From positions 299,546,044-299,610,043 of the forward strand of contig CM057337.1 in assembly GCA_030015575.1 (NCBI GenBank): 64,000 bases of DNA, read 5' to 3'. This document shows positions 21,465 to 32,900 of this stretch, piece after piece (positions within the stretch are counted from its first letter, which is position 1; every line of letters begins with the position of its first letter). The translations under genes were made by a program, and so were the position numbers. The notes beneath the pieces are model-generated. The model made no database searches. It was not told the DNA's origin and worked only from the letters and a program-made list of their open reading frames with translations. This DNA is from Agapanthus africanus (lineage: Eukaryota > Streptophyta > Magnoliopsida > Asparagales > Amaryllidaceae).

Positions 21465-21910
21465 CAGCCCATCCCCTTTCTCATTTTTTATCTTTGATTA
21501 ATCTTAACCCCGGCCCATTCATTTTCTTTAATTCATACAAAGGTCGGCCTCTTCTTCTTCTTTATTCTTTAATCCTTTCTAAATTTTGCCGAGCCCACAG
21601 AGCCGGCCCACCATGTTTAATTTTCCCATTTAAAATTTTCCTTTAGACCTCAGCCCATTCTCTCTAATTATTATATAAATTGCACCAGCCCACTTAGTTT
21701 ATTTTATCCTTTAAACAAATTACTCATCCCATTCAAATTCTCTTAATAAAATCTTTTTAGCCCAGCCCTCACAATCCCTCAGCCCACCTGTTATTATAAT
21801 TCCTTAATACAAAACCCCCGGCCCACTCTCAATCTCAGCCCACCTCTGTTTCATTTTTAAAAGTTTTTTTTTTATATCGAGCCCAGCCCGTCTTCTCCGG
21901 CCCACTCCCT
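21465..21910 (+). promoter_or_regulatory. Cluster of GCCCA (site II-like) motifs in B LTR
   Basis: I count about 12 GGCCCA or AGCCCA motifs in 450 bp, for example near 21465, 21511, 21602, 21651, 21687, 21780, 21819, 21835 and 21898. TGGGCC/T elements are known TCP-factor sites in promoters of plant genes active in dividing cells. The cluster is kept in the other B LTRs (28218-28665 and 54595-55040). That it drives B transcription is inference. Confidence 0.55.
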
Positions 21911-22431
21911 CACCCATATCGCACCCGTTTCTCCAAACCCGACCCGCACCCTACACCTTCTCCTTCTCCCCAATGGCTACCTCTGCTTAAACTCCGCGCG
22001 CGTTTTCTGCCGTTGCGCCCACGTCGCCGCCCGACCCGCGCCGTGCCTCGCTCACCATTACGCCACGACGCGCTACTCCGCCTCCATATCCCTTACTCCC
22101 CCGTCTCCCCCTCTTTCCTTCCTCCTCTCCCGACGACTCTCCTCTCTCTAACCCATATTCCGACCACGGGAGCACATCGCCGCCGTCACCTCCGACCACC
22201 CCTCCCATCAACAACGCTCTCGTCTACTCACCACCTTCCCTCTCCCTTCTCTGCCACCACCACTTCCAGCACTCCCTCATCCCGCTCCTCTCTCGCCCCC
22301 GCCACCGAGCCTCGCCTGCAACCCCCAACGATCGTCGATCATCCCCGATCACCACCACCATCTCCACCCTCGATCACAAGCACCCTGAGCTCCTCGTCTC
22401 CTCGTCGACCGCCTCATCATCATCGTCGACG

Positions 22432-22538
22432 CTCTCTCCCGACCTCTCTTTCACACTCTCTGCCTCTCTCTCTAACTCATCTCTCTCTCTCCCTCTCTCT
22501 CTCATTCTGCTCTCTCTCACTCTCTCCCTCATTCACTG

Positions 22539-22572
<34 letters not shown>

Positions 22573-22724
22573 ACTCGGTTTCTCTCTCTCTCTCATTTCT
22601 CATACTCTCCCCCTCTGTACACCTCTCTCCCAGTCTCTCTCTCTCTAACTCTCTCTCTCCCCTGCTTTCTCTCTCTTTCTCTACACTTCTCTCTCTCTCC
22701 CCCTATATCACTTTCCCTCTCTTG
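22432..22724 (+). repeat. CT-rich microsatellite in B LTR
   Basis: Nearly pure pyrimidine, mostly CT dinucleotides with a few interruptions. The length varies by a few repeats among the three LTR copies (also 29178-29466 and 55561-55853). Pyrimidine-rich leaders are common in plant mRNAs. Confidence 0.85.
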
Positions 22725-23325
22725 AACCCACATCCCGAACACCTCACTGGAACCCGCCAGCAACCGCCTCGTTCCCACGAGCCGAGTCGTGATCACCGCA
22801 AAACATTCGAGCCTTGGCTGTTCATCGAGCACTTTCCGTACGTCGTCGATCCTTGCCGTCTCGGTCGTCGATGCTGCTTCCGTACAGCCTTAGGCGTCCT
22901 CAGGCAAGTTTTTACTTGCTTTCATGCTATTTTATATATGTTACAAGTCAACATCGTACATATATCCCATGCTTGTCTTATGTTAAATATTGCAACACAA
23001 CTGTTCGATACTTGTTCCCTTAGGAAATCTTTATCAAATTTGAGGGAACTGGATATATTGCATTGGCCTTTATAGATATGGTTAACGTGTGCAAATTTCA
23101 TATGAAAATACGACTGTTAAAGATTAAAACGACTGCCCCCAAGTTTAACCGTAAAACTGAATTTCTACTGCACCTGAAAATCGTTAAATCCACCATAAAT
23201 CATATACATAATGGAATGGTGCGTTCGAGGGCTCAAATCGAAGCTAACTCGATGATATTTAACCCTATGCTAGTTTCCAGACATTCCTGTACATAAATCA
23301 TGATGATAATTGTATCGGAGTACGA

Positions 23326-23345
23326 CTCTGGACTGCAGTCCAGAG
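23326..23345. repeat. 20-bp perfect palindrome in B LTR
   Basis: CTCTGGACTGCAGTCCAGAG is its own reverse complement; AGTA and TACT flank it, giving a longer imperfect arm. The copy at 56455-56474 is unchanged. The right LTR of unit 1 ends before this site. Role unknown. Confidence 0.7.
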
Positions 23346-25079
23346 CTACTCAAATTGTGGGTTGTTGTACCGTATTGGATACCTCAAGATTTGCTTAACC
23401 CTTAGGTTGCGGAACTCCGCTGCTTATTGTAGGTAACTCTGTTAGCTAGACAACACAATTAGTTTCATCCTGTTTCGTTATCATTTACTATTTAATCTGT
23501 AATTTAGAAGATCGGGACACACAACAGTCCCAGCAGAATCAGAATTGATATGTTGATATTAAACAGATTATAACTCCTAACGTACAGACGCGATTGAAGA
23601 TCCGTTTGTTGCGTTGAAAACTTTACTGAAAACCCTAGAATTCTTTCAACCGTAGTGTCGCTAAATTATGATTCCAACTGGGGTTAAAATGCGTTGCGAA
23701 ATGGATTCCTGATTCTGAAACTGGATTTCCAGCCGCGTGCGCTTAAAATGAAACAGTTATAACCAATGATCCTGAAACCCGATTGACATGAAACAAAATT
23801 CTATGGATGGATAACTGAACATACTAATTACTACCTGTTTATTGTTTCGCTAAATTATATACGTACGTTTCCTGATAAATCGTGCAAATGATAGACTATG
23901 GTTTTTATGACACCTTAATTGTGCTTCTTATACTGTTCATGCATCATGTCATACCTGTATCATTGTAGTGAGAACCTAGTGATGTCGTGCATTCACCCAG
24001 TGTTAGATTTTAGTGATGATTGTGGCAAGTACGTCAGTATTCGTGTATTCGTGATTAAGTGAAAGTGATACGTACTTGTACACAATCAGTGACCTATTAT
24101 TCTATTGCATTGTCGACGTCTGTGGGATGCGTGTACGTGTGACTATAAGTGGTATGGGACACTTATGGAAGCACTTGCACGGGTGTCACAGATAAGGCAT
24201 CCGACACTGCCATTTATCTTGAGTATTAGTCGGGACGTGCTTGATGGAGGTCCTGCCTCCAGTTCTCGCGCAGACTTGTCACGGATCGATTAGTATTTAG
24301 GTTGAAGATTAGCGTTTGATGTAGACCACGGGGTGTGGGGTAGTTTAAGTGTGAGTTCAACAGAATCTCGGGAGTCCCATGCCGGCTTATATATTTAGGG
24401 AGTTATATGGAGAATTACAGGATACGTGATATATACACCGTGATATTCTTGTTACATGTTGGGCCCGTGGTCCCTTGCCCTTGGGTTCTACCCTTGGGTG
24501 GAGGACACTCGCGAGTGGTTGACTCTCACACTTGGACTGACGTTAGGCTTAGCGACCTGTACGGTGAGACTTAGAGACTGATAGGGATACTGGCATTTAT
24601 ATTACTTTTATACTGTGTTGACATACGTGATATATCGTTATACTGCCTTACTATTCCGCTACGTTGATTACTGCACATGCATATTCATGATGTCATTTAT
24701 TTACTGTTTCACATACCTATTATCACTGTTAGAACTGTCACTTAATTTTATATACATTATATTACTATTGTGTCGCTCTGACGACCTGGGTATGCATGCT
24801 CAGTGTGAGAAGACGATTTAGCCTGGACTAGTGCATTACAGACTTCCTGACTTGCCGTTCCTAGTTACATCCGTTTGTTCCACTTCAGGTCAGTTTACAT
24901 TATTGTATCTTTCAGTTACTGCATTTCTCATTACCTGCGCGTCGTTTACTGTTTACCATGATAAACTAGAAGCCGAAGTGTGACTACGGCAGGACTTTTC
25001 CTTGACCGTAGGAGCATGGCTGGCCGTGTTTACCCCTCGTATTCCGTATTTTGGGAAGCGGGGCGTGACATGGTTTAGT

Positions 25080-25097
25080 TGGTATCAGAGCCAGGTT
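25080..25097 (+). other. B primer binding site, tRNA-iMet (unit 1)
   Basis: TGGTATCAGAGCCAGGTT lies nine bases after the LTR end and matches the complement of the initiator tRNA-Met 3' end. Confidence 0.9.
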
Positions 25098-25424
25098 TTG
25101 CATCGATTGGGATTGCAGTTTTCCGTGTATAGTTTGGCAATCTAAGACATCACTCGGTCTAGGTTGTAAACTTGTCACTCTTGATCCATATTCACATCGT
25201 GTATTCAGCTATCCATTCGCTATGGTTTCGAATGACTTGACAAGGTTACGGGGTTGCAATGGCACTATCGTACTCTATTCAAGTGACCTAAAGTCATACA
25301 GCTGATTCCCCACTTATAGTAAATTCAGCACTTCTGATATTTTGAATCCTTGTCCTATCCATATTATATTTCGATTCGTATATCTTGTGACTTATATCAT
25401 CCTCAAAATCATTGTTTCAGGGTC
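25098..25424 (+). other. B leader with acceptor-like site before ORF1 (unit 1)
   Basis: Untranslated stretch between primer site and ORF1. It ends ATTGTTTCAG (25411-25420), a good 3' splice-site sequence, four bases before the ATG at 25425. Confidence 0.6.
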
Positions 25425-25823
25425 ATGTCTTTCAACGACTTTTCATCTATCTCCACTCCTCAAAGTCAGACCGTTGAAATCCTTAGTGTACTGCAAGGTT
25501 TAAAGGAAGCCCAGGAGCGAACAAACGACTTATTGGCTGAAGGGCTGAGAGGACAGGTGAGTCAGACCCCAGCGGGAGTCTCCCATCATAAAGGGATCCC
25601 TATTGGACGAAGAAAGGAGAAGAAGATGAAGCGTCAACAGAAGCATCAGAAGAACCCTTGCTGTGGATATTGTAAGAGGCCAGGACACCTTCAGAAGGAT
25701 TGCCGCCGTGCCCAAGGGAAATGTCTTATATGCGGTTCCAACAAACATCTCATCAACGGCTGTCCAGAAAGGAAAGAACTGCAAGGAAGAAACTCGTCCA
25801 CACTCCCCACTTCTGCCAAGTGA
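25425..25823 (+). CDS. B ORF1: small protein with two CCHC zinc knuckles (unit 1)
   Basis: This 132-aa frame (start at MSFNDFSS; the frame is open upstream to 25350) encodes a nucleocapsid-like protein. Residues about 10-45 could form a short coiled coil (ILSVLQGLKEAQERTNDLL). A basic stretch (RRKEKKMKRQQKH) follows, then two knuckles, CGYCKRPGHLQKDC and CLICGSNKHLINGC, both C-X2-C-X4-H-X4-C. Gag proteins of this type are normally several hundred residues; here the capsid domain is missing and only the N-terminal piece and nucleocapsid remain. It could bind element RNA without building a particle; that is inference. A strong donor-like CAG/GTGAGT lies inside the frame (25554-25562). The protein is identical in unit 2, where ORF2 is cut off. 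I chose the Met at 25425 because it follows an acceptor-like site. Confidence 0.75.
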   Translation: MSFNDFSSISTPQSQTVEILSVLQGLKEAQERTNDLLAEGLRGQVSQTPAGVSHHKGIPIGRRKEKKMKRQQKHQKNPCCGYCKRPGHLQKDCRRAQGKCLICGSNKHLINGCPERKELQGRNSSTLPTSAK

Positions 25824-26199
25824 GGATTACCGAGTAGTTCGGACTTCGACGATAAGGCGGATCAAACACAGGATTCAACTCACGCGACGAGAATGCACTG
25901 TTATAGCAGACGAAGAATGATTTTTATGTTATCTACTTTCAGTAATAATATTGTCATTTTATGAATGTTTCTTTCCGTTTGAAACCTTGTATCCGCTGAA
26001 CTTTTAGTTGAATGCAATAAGATTTGAATCGTATTATATGTATCATTCTCTTGTCATTTCCCTTGTTCATATTATTCGGTAGCATAACATTTTAATCTTG
26101 ATTTTACAATCCCTACTACCGCATATCTTTTGATACTTCGTACACTTGGCCATTTTCCTTATTCATTCCTTTGTCTAATCATGACTCTTTCTTTCAGAC
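25824..26199 (+). other. Spacer between B ORF1 and ORF2
   Basis: No conserved frame; the 85-aa frame 25663-25920 overlaps ORF1 in another frame and is a shadow in its first half. It ends with a pyrimidine tract and CTTTCAG (26191-26197), an acceptor-like site two bases before the ORF2 ATG. In unit 2 this spacer is interrupted at 59119. Confidence 0.6.
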
Positions 26200-26670
26200 A
26201 TGGCCCATCCTGGAGCAGCGCCGCATCTAGACGAGGATGCACAGTCATGCGTTTCCTTAGATCACACACTGACGAGTTCCGATGATGAGGTCAATGGTCC
26301 CCAGGTCAACTTCGAAAACAACGATTCAGAGGACGAAGGAGTAGCTGCCCCAGAGTTTGACATGATGGGCAATTCCGACGAAGAGGAAGAAGACCTTGAA
26401 GAAAACCCAATAGAAGAAGATCCCGAAGAAGAGCCGATAGAAGAAAATCCAGTTGAGGAAAATCCCGTGGAAGAAAACCCAAGAGGAGAGGATCACATCG
26501 GATCGGACCTCGATGAAGAAGTTCCACCCGAGGATGAAGGACCAGAAGATCAAGACCCTGCCATGGAAGAACTTCCTTTAGCGATACCTGCGAGGCGCTA
26601 TGGAAATGGACGCCCCTACCTGAGCGCGCGAGCCTATCGCAACCTGCTGAATCTCCACAACCGCGACTGA
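26200..26670 (+). CDS. B ORF2: acidic protein of unknown function
   Basis: This 156-aa frame is very rich in Glu, Asp and Pro. Residues about 65-100 hold short imperfect repeats of the ENPVEENPVEENP and EEDPEEEP kind. The C-terminal ~25 residues change character to basic and aromatic (ARRYGNGRPYLSARAYRNLL), which looks like a small folded or RNA- or protein-binding tail. I do not recognise the family. It is not capsid, protease, RT, integrase or an envelope-type protein, as there is no signal peptide or membrane segment. The ATG lies directly after an acceptor-like CTTTCAG, so it may be translated from a spliced RNA. The reverse-strand frames across it are shadows of its biased codons. Only unit 1 shows it in this window. 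Confidence 0.6.
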   Translation: MAHPGAAPHLDEDAQSCVSLDHTLTSSDDEVNGPQVNFENNDSEDEGVAAPEFDMMGNSDEEEEDLEENPIEEDPEEEPIEENPVEENPVEENPRGEDHIGSDLDEEVPPEDEGPEDQDPAMEELPLAIPARRYGNGRPYLSARAYRNLLNLHNRD

Positions 26671-27902
26671 TAGAATTTCTTTTAATGTTGTCTTTCTGGC
26701 CAATAAAATGTGTATAGTTTAGGGCCACTTATCGTCCTTGAGAATGTCTTGTTTCAAATTTTCTTGAATAAAGTAAACCTTCTGGATTCGTAAACCTTTT
26801 TATTATTGTTTCGCCGGATACTTGTTTATTGCCCATATCCATTTATTTTCTGCTAAGATTCCTGACTGTCCACCCCTACTCATTGTATAGTTTTCACCAT
26901 CGATTCGGCTAGAAAGTACCGCACCCTGATCCTTGGAGTGAGCCACCATTCATCCTTCGTCTGTACCCTGTTTGAGATCTTTCTGGGAGGAGGACCCTCC
27001 TTATGAATTACCGAGTTCTTTAACTTTTCAAATTCTTGATTCATAGGATTTACCGATCGTTAGTCTCCCCCATATTTTTGGTCTTGTAGTCCTTTCGTTG
27101 CTCACCCTTAATTTCTATGCTGACCTGATCCCAGTCTCCTTGACCTTCAGCCTAAAGCCGACACACTTCAACCTTCTGATCGAGCCACACTTCCTTATAA
27201 TCAATACCCTATCTAGCCCTGTACCTATTTGTGTTCTTCCTTTTTACCCTAATTATATTTAGGGACACTGCTATTCAAAAATTTAGCTTTCAGTACTTTA
27301 ATTTATCAAAAAGTACGTTTTATTGATTACATAATTTCTTATATTTTAAGTACGCTATTATTAATCTCGTTTTCAGTAGCGCAAACTTACACTGCGTATA
27401 TATTGTTCCATGTTTCTTTTTCTGTTATGTGAGTTTTCTAAGTTGATTTAAACTAATCGATCGATAAATTGCCTTAAAATGTTTTAACCTATAGTCTAAG
27501 TTTCCACTATCTCATTGTCGTTACTATATTTTCGGGAGTTGTGCCTATGTTTACTATTATAAACGATTGTGTCTTATACTTATTATCTCTACCTTACTAC
27601 TTTTCGATATACTTATATGTACACATATTTAGGTTCGATTCTATCGAACAAACCTTGAGTATTATTATTCGCTTTTGTTACCTAAATTCTCGTATACATG
27701 TATTTACCCTTATAGTGTTCCTGCCTTATATCTATTAGACCTACCCTTCCGTATGTTGTTCTTACTTATATATACTTTCAAGTTTCTTCGTCCGCGGATA
27801 TATATTTTTTTGTAAATCCTTATATATTAGTTTGCAACTATGATGGCTTTCGCTTATATTCTATAACTTATTATTCTTTAAATTTCGAGGACGAAATTTT
27901 TG
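26671..27902 (+). other. B 3' noncoding region
   Basis: About 1.2 kb between ORF2 and the polypurine tract, AT-rich, with no pol motif that I can see. It ends in TTTCGAGGACGAAATTTT, the conserved sequence just upstream of the tract in many plant Ty3/gypsy elements. Confidence 0.7.
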
Positions 27903-27916
27903 TAAGGGTGGTATGA
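27903..27916 (+). other. B polypurine tract
   Basis: TAAGGGTGGTATGA lies directly before the right LTR start TGTAATAC and after the CGAGGACGAAATTTT box. It fixes the plus orientation. Confidence 0.85.
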
Positions 27917-29284
27917 TGTAATACCCAGTTTTCTTATACGACTAAATCCGTATTTATTCTTATCTAGAAAATTTATTTATAATTATCTATTTAATTTCAA
28001 ATCCTACTAAACCCAGATCTTATCTTTCGCTTTCTCTAGTTCAGCTGTTCTTCTTTTATTGAGTCTAAACCCAAAACGAATGCTATGTATATTTCTTCGT
28101 CTAACCCAAATCCATGATTTCCCCAACCCTTTGCCAAGTGTCCAAACTCACTCCCTCAGTTCAAAACTCCCTAGTGCCACACAAAATTAAGATTTGTCTA
28201 ATAAGAATTTGTTAAGTGCAGCCCATCCCCTTTCTCATTTTTTATCTTTGATTAATCTTAACCCCGGCCCATTCATTTTCTTTAATTCATACAAAGGTCG
28301 GCCTCTTCTTCTTCTTTATTCTTTAATCCTTTCAAAATTTTGCCGAGCCCACAGAGCCAACCCACCATGTTTAATTTTCCCATTTAAAATTTTCCTTTAG
28401 ACCTCAGCCCATTCTCTCTAATTATTATATAAATTGCACCAGCCCACTTAGTTTATTTTATCCTTTAAACAAATTACTCATCCCATTCAAATTCTCTTAA
28501 TAAAATCTTTTTAGCCCAGCCCTCACAATCCCTCAGCCCACCTGTTATTATAATTCCTTAATACAAAACCCCCGGCCCATTCTCAATCTCAGCCCACCTC
28601 TGTTTCATTTTTAAAATTTTTTTTTTTATATCGAGCCCAGCCCGTCTTCTCCGGCCCACTCCCTCACCCATATCGCGCCCGTTTCTCCAAACCCGACCCG
28701 CACCCTACACCTTCTCCTTCTCCCCAACGGCTACCTCTGCTTAAACTCCGCGCGCGTTTTCTGCCGTTGCGCCCACGTCGCCGCCCGACCCGCGCCGTGC
28801 CTCGCTCACCATTACGCCACGACGCGCTACTCCGCCTCCATATCCCTTACTCCCCCGTCTCCCCCTCTTTCCTTCCTCCTCTCCCGACGACTCTCCTCTC
28901 TCTAACCCATATTCCGACCACGCGAGCACATCGCCGCCGTCACCTCCAACCACCCCTCCCATCAACAACGCTCTCGTCTACTCACCACCTTCCCTCTCCC
29001 TTCTCTGCTACCACCACTTCCAGCACTCCCTCATCCCGCTCTTCTCTCGCCCCCGCCACCGAGCCTCGCCTGCAACCCCCAACGATCGTCGATCATCCCC
29101 GATCACCACCACCATCTCCACCCTCGATCACAAGCACCCCGAGCTCCTCGTCGACCGCCTCATCATCATCGTCGACGCTCTCTCCCGACCTCTCTTTCAC
29201 ACTCTCTGCCTCTCTCTCTAACTCATCTCTCTCTCTCCCTCTCTCTCTCATTCTGCTCTCTCTCACTCTCTCCCTCATTCACTG

Positions 29285-29316
<32 letters not shown>

Positions 29317-29977
29317 ACTCGGTTTCTCTCTCTCTCTCATTTCTCATACTCTCCCCCTCTGTACACCTCTCTCCCAGTCTCTCTCTCTAACTCTCTCTCT
29401 CCCCTGCTTTCTCTCTCTTTCTCTACACTTCTCTCTCCCTCCCCCTATATCACTTTCCCTCTCTTGAACCCACATCCCGAACACCTCACTGGAACCCGCC
29501 AGCAACCACCTCGTTCCCACGAGCCGAGTCGTGATCACCGCAAAACATTCGAGCCTTGGCTGTTCATCGAGCACTTTCCGTACGTCGTCGATCCTTGCCG
29601 TCTCGGTCGTCGCTGCTGCTTCCGTACAGCCTTAGGCGTCCTCAGGCAAGTTTTTACTTGCTTTCATGCTGTTTTATATATGTTACAAGTCAACATCGTA
29701 CATATATCCCATGCTTGTCTTATGTTAAATATTGCAACACAACTGTTCGATACTTATTCTCTTAAGAAATCTTTATCAAATTTGACGGAACTGGATATAT
29801 TGCATTGGCCTTTATAGAGATGGTTAACGTGTGCAAATTTCATATGAAAATACGACTGTTAAAGATTAAAACGACTGCCCCCAAGTTTAACCGTAAAACT
29901 GAATTTCTACTGCACCTGAAAATCGTTAAATCCACCATAAATCATATACATAATGGAATGGTACGTTCGAGGGCTCA
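27917..29977 (+). repeat. B 3' LTR, truncated at the duplication junction (unit 1)
   Basis: Matches the first 2061 bp of the LTR at 21163 up to the base at about 23237, then switches abruptly to L1 LTR sequence. It shares several bases with the unit 2 left LTR against the unit 1 left LTR (for example CAACGGCTACC near 28727), so those are private changes of the unit 1 left LTR. Confidence 0.93.
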
Positions 29978-29979
29978 AA
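29974..29979. other. Junction of the tandem duplication (CTCAAA microhomology)
   Basis: Left of the junction the sequence follows the B LTR (GAGGGCTCAAATCG at 23228-23240). Right of it the sequence follows the L1 LTR (TATCTCAAAAATAAC at 3875-3888). Both parents share CTCAAA, which appears once at the join. This is typical of microhomology-mediated repair or template switching. Confidence 0.9.
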
Positions 29980-32900
29980 AATAACACATGTTTGGTTGAT
30001 GGAACTTCTAGATACAACAGAATAATAATTTACAAGTTATATAATGGGGGTACGATACAAGTAAACCCACCTATTAGCAAATCACCCGAAGGAAACTATG
30101 CCCGCAAAGCCGTAATGAAACCTGTACGGCAAACCTGCAAGAAACTGGGGCACAACGGGGGTGAGTTGCTAACTCGTGAATAGAAAAACATCTACGGAAA
30201 GAAATCACATAAATAACGCAACCTAGGTCAATGATCATAATATATCCTCAATTATATATATAACATGCAACCTAAAACAAGGCTAGGGTAAACATCTAAC
30301 CCGAGTGTAATCTCATGTGCCCGTGTCAGTGCCTCAGGTAGCAAAATATCATATGAATGAGGTATGAATGCATGAAAACAGAATACATGTAAGTGAAGAA
30401 CCATTTTCATAATTTAGTGAGATTCCCTTTGTATTTTTAAAATGAGGTATTATAATGAAATCAGCATAAAACAGTGCCTAGCATCGGCATAAAACGTAAT
30501 CCCAATATCTCGATATCTCTGTATCACAGTCTCTGTACCTCAATATCTCGAAATCTCAATGTCTCAATCACAATATCTAGGGCGCCGTCAGTCCAGACCG
30601 GCCCCTACCATCCATCTCAAGACCACGACGGTATCCTCCGGATATCCGACGCGTCGGGTAAAATCACCGGTAGGTAGTGCTCCCCTGCCAGGCTCACATC
30701 GTCATCATCACGCGCTTCTTGCCCCGGGGTACCTTACCGGGTCCACCATGTACCCGAAACGGTTCATCCGTCTCCTCGAATCGGGTCTCGAAATCCATCA
30801 GCAAACTCATGGTGGACGACTCATACATCATAGGAAAAAACCGCACTTTTTATTTAAAAAAAGAAAGAAGAAGTTTGTATATGTTTTGCGGTTTTCCCTA
30901 AATCTAGAAAATCTCATGGAATCCGATTCCAAAACCTCAATAGCACGTAAAAAGTGAATATATGCATGAGAATCCATGAATGCGGCATAACAATGAATAT
31001 CAGTATGCATGAAGTAGCAGGCAATAACTACAATGTCTAAACTAACATATAAGGCAAGTACACTAATATCATGTCTAAACTATTAGCTAACAGGCTATGT
31101 CAAGCAATAATATTTCTAAGGTGTACGTGACATGGCAATTACCGATGAAGATGTGTGTGAGCCGGCAAGTAAGTATACATGGAACATACGCATCATCGGT
31201 AATGGTGCCGGTGTCCTAACCACAAGATAGCAACAGTAGAATATGAAGCATAATATAAGCATGTGATGCGGAGCGAACAACAAGAATGAGCGGGAGCTGA
31301 ATACTAGACGCAACTATAACTAATCTGCATTAACCTAATATAAGTCCTACAAATGGTGCCTTTCGAAATAACATGAATCATGGGGTTTTGAAAATAGGGG
31401 CTACGGTGTTTTTATGAAAAGATACGTCTTTTGAAATATCCGTAGGATCCCTTGGGCTGTCTTTTAAAATACCCATGATTCGTTAGTTTTTGAAATAGGT
31501 AAGAATCGAATCTAATCTAACAAGTAACCTAAACTAAAGGGCTAAGCTAACAAGCTGGACAACAGGTAAGGAAATCGTCTAACATCTGAGTCGATACATA
31601 TACATACCTGTATATATATTAGTCGGTGATCCCGCCTCCATAATATCATATCCGATACCATATCTATAATCAGACATCCCAAGTCAAGAGTGCGGATCAA
31701 TCATCAAAATAAAGCTCGTACGTAAATCCGTCGTACGGCATCCCCAAATCTGGGTATGGGTTAATATCATATTCATCACACAATTCATCTGGTATCCTCT
31801 TTATCCAAGATCATAGTCCAGGGTACTGACCTATGTCTAGTACAATACTAAAATCATCAATATAGTCATGATCTGACTAATGATCGACAGTCTCGTACAA
31901 ACCGATATCACCACCACAAAACAAATCTCATCGACTCAGCTCAATCCCAAGTATCGTCCTCAAATCCGTATGTGAACACATAGTCCCATACCCATGTGAA
32001 CACATAACTATAGAGATCCCATGAGCACATATAAATAGGAATGTATGCAAGTATGTATGTGTGTATGTGTAGTGCAACACTACTCTAGGGTTCGCAACAC
32101 TAAAATAATCCAACACACCAATATCCATCCTAAACATCGTTATTAATCCGAAATAACATATAATAATTGTTGGTATGTATACGCATCCGTATACACCACC
32201 ACGGACTGCGGGGGTGCTATACGCCATCCACCCGACTTCTCCCCGTAGATATAAATCTACTCACCTGGTCCTCGTTCGCCGGTGCCGACGTCGCCACGCG
32301 CTTGCTTGTCGTCTCGAAGTCCACATGGGGTACCTACATATCATAACGCACCGTATCGTATTAAAATCCGACTCATGACCAAAACGACGCATGAATCCCA
32401 CATAGGTCAAAACCTATGGTTGCTTTCACAAATCAACCCAAAAACCCTCGACGTCGGCGTACAAACGCCAAATCATCGAGAAAAACCCAAATACACTCAT
32501 TTGCACATTCACGAACACTAATTTTAATATAAAATAGGTTAAAATTCACAAAAACCCCAATTCACTTAAAAAGTCATTTTTCCGAAAATCTAGCAAGCAC
32601 AATTCGCCGTTTTTGTACAAAACATGATGTTTAAACAAATCTAGTGGCCATAATACTTATTAAATATCTTAAATAAGTCATAAAAACAATTTCCATAATT
32701 TAATCTCATTAAATTCCATTAACCCCAAAATTCTAGTTTACAAAATACCCAATTTTTTTAACAATTTATAGCAAAAACGCACAAATAATAATTTAGCTAG
32801 GATTTTCATGAACTAAAAACATTAAACCACTCAATATATTATCTATAATGACATGAAACCATAATTATAATTTAATCTAAAGCATTTAATAATTTTCCAA

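Larger units (their letters stand above)
21163..25070 (+). repeat. B 5' LTR (unit 1)
   Basis: 3908 bp, noncoding. In order it has: about a dozen GCCCA motifs at 21465-21905 (TGGGC on the other strand, the core of plant site II elements), a TATATAAAT at 21672-21680 within them, a GC-rich part (21980-22430), a pyrimidine CT tract (22432-22724), a CAG/GCAAGT donor-like site (22901-22909) and a 20-bp palindrome (23326-23345). The 211-aa frame at 22013-22648 is only a translation of the GC- and CT-rich low-complexity sequence. Confidence 0.9.
3877..29977. repeat. Tandem segmental duplication, unit 1
   Basis: This unit runs from inside the L1 LTR (CTCAAA at 3877-3882) to the truncated right LTR of B. 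It carries solo L1, copia interior, TG, copia interior and B, in the order and orientation found again from 29978. The offset between matching points is nearly constant: 7921 and 41031, 8669 and 41779, 11540 and 44651, 16769 and 49909, 21163 and 54293, 25070 and 58199 (33.11-33.14 kb). Unit 1 is now about 26.1 kb, because its L1 has lost about 7.0 kb (one LTR plus the interior). Known small differences are a 28-bp duplication in the TG 5' LTR of unit 2 and a 10-bp gap near 18577 versus 51717. Confidence 0.93.
21163..29977 (+). mobile_element. B: plus-strand LTR element with two small ORFs, right LTR truncated (unit 1)
   Basis: The left LTR (21163-25070, 3908 bp) starts TGTAATACCCAG and ends GCGTGACA. 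A tRNA-iMet primer site, a 2.85-kb interior, a polypurine tract before 27917 and the first 2061 bp of the right LTR follow. The tract and primer site are of the Ty3/gypsy kind seen in Del/Tekay-like plant elements; the lineage is inference. The interior has no capsid, protease, RT or integrase. It codes only for a zinc-knuckle protein and an acidic protein. The right LTR is fused at 29974-29979 to an L1 LTR by the segmental duplication. The left flank is AGTTG (21158-21162); its partner is lost. Confidence 0.9.

Noticed and set aside
22013..22648. 211-aa Ser/Pro/Leu-rich frame in B LTR (also 28767-29390 and 55144-55854)
   Set aside because: It translates GC-rich and CT-microsatellite sequence, changes length with repeat number between copies, and has an equally open antisense frame. 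No domain.
25080..25097. tRNA-Met and tRNA-Asp matches as possible tRNA genes
   Set aside because: Only the 3'-end complement of about 18 bases is present next to LTR ends; these are primer binding sites.
26306..26728. 140-aa and 75-aa reverse frames over B ORF2
   Set aside because: Shadows caused by GAA/GAG-rich codons of the acidic ORF on the plus strand.
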